Shown: positions 6,544 to 10,552 of the stretch, in pieces
Numbering within the stretch: the first letter of the stretch is position 1
Layout of the letters: each line of letters begins with the position of its first letter
Origin: Candidatus Hydrogenedentota bacterium
GTDB lineage: Bacteria > Hydrogenedentota > Hydrogenedentia > Hydrogenedentales > CAITNO01
Assembly (NCBI GenBank): GCA_029554925.1
Contig: JAKPUV010000709.1
Location: 1 to 10,552 of the forward strand
Direction: 5' to 3'
DNA: 10,552 nt
Program-made: the position numbers and the translations under genes
The notes under the pieces: model-generated
What the model was told of the DNA's origin: nothing
What the model saw: the letters and a program-made list of their open reading frames with translations, nothing else
The model's database searches: none

Positions 6544-6593
6544 TTCACGAGCCCCCGGGTTCGGTCCCGCGCCGTCATGAAAGAATAATACCG

Positions 6594-7085
6594 ATGGACA
6601 ACAACAAGTTCCCGATCATCCTCATCATTCTGGTGGTGCTGTTTCTGGCTGCGCCCGTGGTGATGAACGCCCTCAGGGAGGAAGCGCCCGCCGCTGCCCC
6701 CGCGGCGGCCCCCGCGCCCGCCCCGGCGGCCCCGGCTTTCGCGCCGCCCCCCGCAGCGGCGGCCCCGCAGGCGGCCCCCCAGCAGGCCTACGCCCCGCAG
6801 TCCACCCCGGCGATGCCCGCGCAGACCGGGCTGAGCGCGGCGACACTGCCGGGCACGGCCTGGCAGGCGCCCACGCCCTACGGAACCATCCAGATCCAGC
6901 TGAACCCCGGCGGCCAGCTGGTGGCGCATCACCAGATGGTGGGCGCAGTGGGGGGGACGTGGAGTGTCTCGGGAAATCAGGTGAGCGCGACGGCCAGCGC
7001 CATGGGGCAGAACATCAGCATTGTCGCGGAGATCAAGGGGAACAACCTCTGGTACCAGGGGCGCGCCCTGAAACGCATCCACTAG
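6594..7085 (+). CDS. Membrane-anchored Ala/Pro-rich protein with small C-terminal domain
   Basis: A 163-residue protein of unknown function. Residues 6-24 form one hydrophobic segment (IILIILVVLFLAAPVV), which is probably an uncleaved anchor. Residues 31-77 are a low-complexity Ala/Pro/Gln linker, as often used to span the periplasm or cell wall. About 80 residues at the C terminus form a compact, likely beta-sheet domain: LPGTAWQAPTPYGTIQIQL, then NPGGQLVAHH, GTWSVSGNQVSATA and LWYQGRAL. This GTW/WSVSGN pattern resembles small lipocalin-like or META-like beta domains, but I cannot assign a family. There is no Shine-Dalgarno near ATG 6594; a four-codon open frame (ATG AAA GAA TAA, 6577-6588) ends 5 nt before it and might aid reinitiation. 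It is divergent from the nagD-like gene and 33 bp ahead of the dehydrogenase gene. Confidence 0.75.
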   Translation: MDNNKFPIILIILVVLFLAAPVVMNALREEAPAAAPAAAPAPAPAAPAFAPPPAAAAPQAAPQQAYAPQSTPAMPAQTGLSAATLPGTAWQAPTPYGTIQIQLNPGGQLVAHHQMVGAVGGTWSVSGNQVSATASAMGQNISIVAEIKGNNLWYQGRALKRIH

Positions 7086-7087
7086 CA

Positions 7088-7104
7088 CCGGGCGGGGCGC
7101 CCGG
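7088..7104 (+). other. Small GC hairpin between the anchored protein and SDR genes
   Basis: CCGGGC and GCCCGG form a 6-bp stem with a 5-nt loop just after the stop codon at 7085. No T-run follows. Its 3' arm touches the GGGGAGGA ribosome site of the next gene, so it could influence initiation there, or be incidental in GC-rich DNA. Confidence 0.25.
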
Positions 7105-7118
7105 GGAGGACCAAGGCC

Positions 7119-7970
7119 ATGCGGCGGTTTGAAGGCGCTTCGGTGATGATCACGGGGGCCTCTTCGGGCATTGGCGCGGCCCTCGCGCGCGCCTTTGCGG
7201 CGGAGGGGGCGAGTGTGGCGCTGGTGGCCCGGCGGCCGGACCGGCTGGACCAGGTGCGCCGGGACATTGAGGCCGCCGGGGGGCGCGCGCTGGTGTGCGC
7301 GTGCGATGTGTCGGACGCGGAGGGCCTGCGCGCCGCGGCCGACCAGACCGCCGAGGCCTTCGGCGGGCTGGACGTGGTGGTGGCGAACGCGGGGTTTGGC
7401 GTCTCGGGCTGTCTGGAGGCGCTGGAGATGGAGGACTACCGGCGCCAGTTCGAGGTGAACTTCTTCGGCGTCATAGCCACCGTTCAGGCGGTCCTCCCCC
7501 ATTTGATCCGCTCGAAGGGGCGGCTGGGCGTGGTGGGCAGCCTGGCCGGGTGCTTCGGCAGCCCCACAACCTCCGCGTACAACGCCAGCAAGGCCGCCGT
7601 CATGTCGCTGACCGAGTCCATCTACCATGAGCTGGACGAGCACGGGGTTTCGGTGACCTGCATCAACCCCGGCTTTGTCGCCAGCGAGATCCGCAGCGTC
7701 AACAACCAGGGAAAATACACCGGGAATCCGGACCCGGTGCCGCGGTGGCTGGTGCTTCCGGCGGAGAGGGCGGCGGCGGACATGGTGCGCGCCCTGCACC
7801 GCCGGAAACCGGTGGTGTTCATCACCGCCCACGCGCGGTGGCTTGCCCGGCTGAACCGCCTCTCGCCCTGCCTGGTCCGGTGGGTGGTCCGCCGCATGAC
7901 GCGGGGGAAACTGGCGAAGTTCCAGGCCGCCCGCCGCAACACGCGCCCCCCGTCGTCCGACGGGGCGTGA
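7119..7970 (+). CDS. Short-chain dehydrogenase/reductase (classical SDR)
   Basis: A 283-residue NAD(P)-dependent oxidoreductase of the classical SDR family, cytoplasmic and probably acting on an alcohol/ketone substrate. The cofactor loop is TGASSGIG (12-19), with VARRPDRL after strand 2; the arginines there favour NADP(H). NAG is at 90-92, the catalytic Ser is S141 in VGSLAG, and the YNASK tetrad gives Y154 and K158. INPGFVASEI follows as the usual PG motif. About 50 basic residues after the core (HARWLARLNRLSPCLVRWVVRRMTRG) extend beyond the minimal SDR and resemble the C-terminal amphipathic tail of SDRs that sit at membranes and act on lipid-like substrates, such as the DHRS7/SDR-type proteins. 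GGAGGA lies 8 nt before ATG 7119. The substrate is not determinable. It follows the anchored protein by 33 bp and may share its transcript. Confidence 0.92.
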   Translation: MRRFEGASVMITGASSGIGAALARAFAAEGASVALVARRPDRLDQVRRDIEAAGGRALVCACDVSDAEGLRAAADQTAEAFGGLDVVVANAGFGVSGCLEALEMEDYRRQFEVNFFGVIATVQAVLPHLIRSKGRLGVVGSLAGCFGSPTTSAYNASKAAVMSLTESIYHELDEHGVSVTCINPGFVASEIRSVNNQGKYTGNPDPVPRWLVLPAERAAADMVRALHRRKPVVFITAHARWLARLNRLSPCLVRWVVRRMTRGKLAKFQAARRNTRPPSSDGA

Positions 7971-7981
7971 CCACCCTTTTT
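7948..7981 (+). terminator. Possible terminator overlapping the SDR gene end
   Basis: CCCCGTCG and CGACGGGG form an inverted repeat inside the last codons of the SDR gene, followed about 11 nt later by five T residues (7977-7981). The inner pairs leave only 2 nt for a loop, so the real stem is about 6 bp. The distance to the T-run is long, which makes this weak. Confidence 0.25.
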
Positions 7982-7995
7982 CCGACCCCTCGACA

Positions 7996-8025
7996 TTGAA
8001 AACGCGGGGGGGAAAGTGGTTTGAT
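7996..8025 (+). promoter_or_regulatory. Candidate sigma-70 promoter for the oxidoreductase-isomerase pair
   Basis: TTGAAA (7996-8001, five of six consensus bases) is followed after 18 nt by TTTGAT (8020-8025, four of six). It lies 80 nt before the oxidoreductase start in the only AT-richer part of this gap, giving an untranslated leader of roughly 70 nt. No operator-like repeat stands out. Confidence 0.45.
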
Positions 8026-8105
8026 AGGGCTTCGGAAAAAGGGTTTCCCCTGTTGACCGACAACCGGCGGACCGGTCTGATGCCGGCCGCCCGCAGGAGC
8101 ATCGC

Positions 8106-9383
8106 ATGTCCATTTCTCACCAGAGCCGCCGGGATTTCATGATTGCCGGCGGCGCCGCCCTCGCGGGCATGACGCTGGCCTCGCGCGCCGCGCGGGCCGC
8201 CTCGGCCGAAGAACTGAAGCTCGGCCTCATCGGCTGCGGCGGGCGCGGCACGGGCGCCATGCAGAACGCGCTGCTGGCCGACCCCAACACGCGGCTGGTG
8301 GCGATGGCCGACGGCTTCGCCGACCGCATTGAGGAAAGCCTGAAGAGCCTGAAGAAGGGCCCCGCGAAGGACCGCGTCTCCGTGGACGACGGCGGCAAGT
8401 TTTCGGGACTCGACGGCTACAAGAAGCTGATCGAGATGTGCGACGTGGTCGTGCTGGCCACGCCGCCCGCGTTCCGTCCGGCCCATCTGAAGGCCGTGGT
8501 GGACGCGGGGAAGCACTGCTTCTGCGAGAAGCCCGTGGCCGTGGACGGCCCGGGGCTGCGCGCCGTGCGGGCCACGTGCGAGGAGGCCGCAAAGAAGGGC
8601 CTCAACATCGTGTCGGGCCTCTGCTACCGCTATGAGAACAAGAAGCGGGAGACGGTGAAGCGGATTCAGGACGGCGCCGTGGGCGACATCATCACCATTG
8701 AGACGGTCTACAACACGAGCGGCCTGTGGCACCGGGGCGACAAGAAGGACTGGTCGCGCCTGGAGTACCAGCTGCGCAACTGGATCTACTTCGGGTGGCT
8801 CTCGGGCGACCACATTGTCGAGCAGCACATTCACAGCCTGGACAAGATGATGTGGGTCATGGGCGACACCCCGCCCGCAAAGGCCACGGCCAGCGGCGGC
8901 CGCACCGTCCGCACGGACGCCAAGTACGGGAATGTGTGGGACCACTTCAACACCGTGTTCGAGTGGGACAACGGCGTGCGGGGCTTCAGCTCGTGCCGCC
9001 AGTGGGAGAACGCCATCACGGCGGTGTATGACAACGTCTACGGCACGAAGGGGGTCGCCAAGGTCCAGGAGCACACCATCCTGCCCTCCGGCGGCGACGC
9101 CTGGAAGTGGTCCTCGGAAGAGCCGGACGACATGTACCAGAACGAGCTGGACGCCCTTTTCCGCGCCATCCGCGCGGGCGAGGTGATCAACAACGGCGAC
9201 TACATGGTGAAGAGCAACGCCGTGGCGGTCATGGCCCGCATGTCCGCGTACAGCGGCCAGACGGTCACCTGGGACCAGTGCATCAACTCCGACCTTTCCC
9301 TCGTGCCGGAGGATCTGAAGTTCGGCGACTACGAGGCGGAGCCGATTCCCGTGCCGGGCGCCAAGGGACGGCGCTATTTCTAG
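8106..9383 (+). CDS. TAT-exported Gfo/Idh/MocA family oxidoreductase
   Basis: A 425-residue NAD(P)-dependent oxidoreductase of the Gfo/Idh/MocA family, which oxidises or reduces sugars, inositols and their derivatives. The N terminus is a twin-arginine signal: SRRDFM (7-12), a hydrophobic stretch (13-26), and A-R-A / A-S-A cleavage options near 29-34. The folded, cofactor-loaded enzyme would be exported to the periplasm, as in glucose-fructose oxidoreductase. The Rossmann motif is GLIGCGGRGTG (40-50), followed by VVVLATPP and EKPVAVD (E141-K142-P143, the family's catalytic Lys). The C-terminal domain holds GDHIVEQHIHSLD (about 234-246), where this subgroup has its active-site His and Asp. AGGAG lies 6 nt before ATG 8106. 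The isomerase-like gene follows with a gap of 45 bp or less, and both are exported, so they probably act on the same substrate. The substrate is unknown. Length is normal and nothing is missing. Confidence 0.93.
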   Translation: MSISHQSRRDFMIAGGAALAGMTLASRAARAASAEELKLGLIGCGGRGTGAMQNALLADPNTRLVAMADGFADRIEESLKSLKKGPAKDRVSVDDGGKFSGLDGYKKLIEMCDVVVLATPPAFRPAHLKAVVDAGKHCFCEKPVAVDGPGLRAVRATCEEAAKKGLNIVSGLCYRYENKKRETVKRIQDGAVGDIITIETVYNTSGLWHRGDKKDWSRLEYQLRNWIYFGWLSGDHIVEQHIHSLDKMMWVMGDTPPAKATASGGRTVRTDAKYGNVWDHFNTVFEWDNGVRGFSSCRQWENAITAVYDNVYGTKGVAKVQEHTILPSGGDAWKWSSEEPDDMYQNELDALFRAIRAGEVINNGDYMVKSNAVAVMARMSAYSGQTVTWDQCINSDLSLVPEDLKFGDYEAEPIPVPGAKGRRYF

Positions 9384-9428
9384 GTGGAATAACCCGTGGA
9401 AACCGCCCGGTCCGGAGGGACCGGAAGC

Positions 9429-10289
9429 ATGGAGCAACTCATGGAAAGACGCGATTTCTTGAAAATGGCCGCGATGGCGGCGGGCACGGCGGCCCTGTCG
9501 GGCGTCTCGTGCGCCGCCGAGAACGTGTCCCTCAAGGGGCGCATCAAAAAGGCTGTCGGCCTGGGCATGCTGAAAATGTCCGGCGGCCCGGCGGAGAAAC
9601 TCAAGGTTCTGAAGGAACTGGGCTTTGACGGCGTCGAGGTGGGCCCCGGCGAGGTGGACCCCGAGGTGCTGAACAAGGCCGCCGAGGAGACGGGCATGAA
9701 GGCGCACGGGGTGGTCCACGGCTGGTCGCTGGACGACATCCCGAAGAGCATTGACTATGCGTGCGCCATCGGGGCGGACTCGGTGCTGATCGTGCCGGGC
9801 AAGGTGGAGGACGGGGTCTTCTACGACGAGCTCTACGCCCGGTCGCAGAAGATCTACCGCGAAACCGCCATCCCCTACGCGGCGGAGAAGAAGATGCCGC
9901 TGCTGGTGGAGAACGTGTGGAACAACTTCCTCCTGAGCCCGCTGGAAATGGCCCGCTACGTGGACGAGCTGGACAGCCCCTGGCTGGCGGCCTATTTCGA
10001 CGTGGGCAACATCCTCCGCTACGGCTGGTCCGAGCAGTGGATCCGCGTGCTGGGCAAGCGGATCAAGAAGATTCACATCAAGGACTACAGCAAGAAGATC
10101 ATGGAGGAAAAGGGCCTCCGGCCCGGGTTCGATGTGAACATTGGCGAGGGCAGCGCCAACTGGGGCGCCGTCCGCCAGGAGCTGGCCGCCATTGACTTCA
10201 ACGGCTGGGCCACGGCGGAGGTCGGCGGCGGCGGCAAGGAGCGCCTGGCGCAGATTTCCAAGGAGATGGACACGGTGCTCGGCCTGTAG
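9429..10289 (+). CDS. TAT-exported sugar phosphate isomerase/epimerase-like TIM-barrel protein
   Basis: A 286-residue protein of the xylose isomerase-like TIM-barrel (AP endonuclease 2) superfamily, which isomerises or epimerises sugars and keto-sugars with a divalent metal. The signal is of twin-arginine type: MERRDFLKMAAMAAG (5-19), ending near the Cys of GVSCAAE, which gives a possible lipobox-like site (SGVSC) and so perhaps a lipoprotein. The four expected metal ligands can be placed: E161 (LLVEN), D191 (YFDVGN), H216 (KIHIKD) and E264 (TAEVGGG); GEGSANW (239-245) is a usual signature too. Start choice is uncertain: ATG 9429 has GGAGGG 9 nt upstream, ATG 9441 (MERRDF) has GGAG at 6 nt, and GTG 9396 is also in frame. 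It follows the Gfo/Idh/MocA gene and a strong terminator lies downstream, so the two form an operon. The exact reaction is unknown; hydroxypyruvate isomerase-like or 3-keto-sugar epimerisation are options. Confidence 0.9.
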   Translation: MEQLMERRDFLKMAAMAAGTAALSGVSCAAENVSLKGRIKKAVGLGMLKMSGGPAEKLKVLKELGFDGVEVGPGEVDPEVLNKAAEETGMKAHGVVHGWSLDDIPKSIDYACAIGADSVLIVPGKVEDGVFYDELYARSQKIYRETAIPYAAEKKMPLLVENVWNNFLLSPLEMARYVDELDSPWLAAYFDVGNILRYGWSEQWIRVLGKRIKKIHIKDYSKKIMEEKGLRPGFDVNIGEGSANWGAVRQELAAIDFNGWATAEVGGGGKERLAQISKEMDTVLGL

Positions 10290-10332
10290 AATCACGCCTG
10301 CGCGGCGCCGTAACGCGCCTGCCGAATACATC

Positions 10333-10372
10333 CCGGCCCGCCGCAACCCCTGCGGCGGGCCGGTTCTTCTTT
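10333..10372 (+). terminator. Strong intrinsic terminator of the oxidoreductase-isomerase operon
   Basis: A perfect 13-bp GC-rich stem (CCGGCCCGCCGCA and TGCGGCGGGCCGG) with a 5-nt ACCCC loop is followed at once by TTCTTCTTT (10364-10372). It starts 44 nt after the isomerase stop. This is a textbook Rho-independent terminator. Confidence 0.88.
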
Positions 10373-10378
10373 GTGCCT

Positions 10379-10412
10379 CTCCCCCCCTCCCCCTCCCCCT
10401 CCCCCCCCTCCC
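10379..10412 (-). repeat. C-rich pyrimidine tract; G-quadruplex motif on minus strand
   Basis: A 34-nt stretch holds only C and T on the plus strand. C-runs of 7, 5, 5, 8 and 3 are separated by single T residues. The minus strand therefore has five G-runs with one-base A loops, the most favourable form of a parallel G-quadruplex; the plus strand could form an i-motif, and the duplex could form triplex DNA. It follows directly after the terminator. Function is unknown; tract length may also be prone to sequencing error. Confidence 0.7.
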
Positions 10413-10421
10413 GCCGACCTG

Positions 10422-10461
10422 CCAGTCCGACTGGTCTGACCTGTCGGACTGGTCAGGCCGC
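10422..10461. repeat. Degenerate 9-nt tandem repeat with internal dyad symmetry
   Basis: Three 9-nt units follow each other at 10426, 10435 and 10444 (TCCGACTGG, TCTGACCTG, TCGGACTGG), with a decayed fourth at 10453. The consensus is TCNGACNNG. Because GTCNGAC is itself nearly palindromic, the array forms a perfect 10-bp inverted repeat, CCAGTCCGAC (10422-10431) with GTCGGACTGG (10443-10452), and a nested small one in the loop. No coding frame supports it as part of a protein. It could be a dispersed intergenic repeat, a binding array or a structured RNA element. Confidence 0.65.
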
Positions 10462-10471
10462 CCCCCTTGCC

Positions 10472-10508
10472 AACAAGAAACCGCCGACCCACTTTCGCGG
10501 GCCGGCGG
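10472..10508 (-). terminator. Likely terminator for a minus-strand gene to the right of the window
   Basis: CCGCCGACCC (10481-10490) and GGGCCGGCGG (10499-10508) form a 10-bp stem with one A-C mismatch and an 8-nt loop. On the minus strand the stem is followed by TTTCTTGTTG, the form expected of an intrinsic terminator. This predicts a convergent gene beyond 10552, which cannot be seen here. Confidence 0.55.
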
Positions 10509-10524
10509 CTTGTGTTGCCGGGGA

Positions 10525-10552
10525 GCGGGGGGCCGCCGGAGCGGCCCCCCGC
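10525..10552. other. Perfect 12-bp hairpin at the right edge
   Basis: GCGGGGGGCCGC and GCGGCCCCCCGC form a perfect 12-bp GC stem with a CGGA loop that ends exactly at the window edge. Whether a T-run follows on the plus side is not visible. On the minus strand the sequence after the stem (TCCCCGGCAAC) is not T-rich. It may be the second of two tandem hairpins that end the unseen gene. Confidence 0.5.

Larger units (their letters stand above)
10290..10552. other. Non-coding intergenic region rich in hairpins and repeats
   Basis: No credible gene lies in these 263 bp. The only open frame of note is a minus-strand one across the C-tract, which would encode a run of glycines and has no supporting ribosome site. 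The region consists of the operon terminator, the C-tract, the 9-nt repeats and two further hairpins, which are described separately. Confidence 0.7.

Noticed and set aside
6381..10346. A 1321-codon open frame on the minus strand opposite the SDR, oxidoreductase and isomerase genes
   Set aside because: It lies exactly opposite well-identified genes, has His/Arg/Gly/Val-rich composition typical of antisense frames in high-GC DNA, and shows no domain. Absence of stop codons follows from the codon use of the sense genes.
10292..10492. A 66-codon minus-strand open frame across the C-tract
   Set aside because: It is mostly a glycine run from the C-tract and overlaps terminators and repeats; no ribosome site or homology is seen.

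Overview
The window is high-GC bacterial chromosomal DNA, densely coded, with ten complete protein genes on both strands and one possible gene start cut by the left edge. Twin-arginine-exported Gfo/Idh/MocA oxidoreductases paired with exported TIM-barrel sugar isomerases, Ala/Pro-rich anchored proteins and long GC-rich hairpins recall Planctomycetes/Verrucomicrobia-type bacteria or Candidatus Hydrogenedentota. That placement is an impression from gene content, not a phylogenetic result. I see no rRNA, tRNA, CRISPR array, transposase or integrase.

Layout. (1) 91-1598, plus strand: a YmdB-like macrodomain protein whose stop overlaps the start of a sugar-phosphate nucleotidyltransferase. (2) 1606-2934, minus strand: a SAM methyltransferase followed by a small protein that is essentially a lone sigma-70 region-4 helix-turn-helix. 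(3) 3036-3479, plus strand: a YqeY/GatB-like protein, ended by a 14-bp hairpin that probably also ends the converging minus-strand gene. (4) 3577-6384, minus strand: nagD-like HAD phosphatase, an MFS transporter 8 nt downstream, then a cysteine-rich membrane-anchored protein of unknown function. (5) 6594-7970, plus strand: an anchored Ala/Pro-rich protein with a small C-terminal domain, then a classical short-chain dehydrogenase. (6) 8106-10289, plus strand: a TAT-exported Gfo/Idh/MocA oxidoreductase and a TAT-exported sugar phosphate isomerase/epimerase-like protein. (7) 10290-10552: no gene, but a strong terminator, a C-tract with G-quadruplex potential on the minus strand, a degenerate 9-nt tandem repeat with dyad symmetry, and two more large hairpins.

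How the genes relate. The clearest unit is the exported oxidoreductase-isomerase pair, a common arrangement in carbohydrate-degrading bacteria and probably acting on a sugar or sugar derivative outside the cytoplasm. The nagD-MFS pair looks translationally coupled and suggests uptake or export linked to a phosphatase. The macrodomain-nucleotidyltransferase pair is also coupled. I do not see a recognisable defence system, biosynthetic cluster or mobile element. The least explained items are the cysteine-rich membrane protein, the solo region-4 protein and the repeat-rich right end. Very long open frames opposite the real genes exist here but are judged to be by-products of high GC content.
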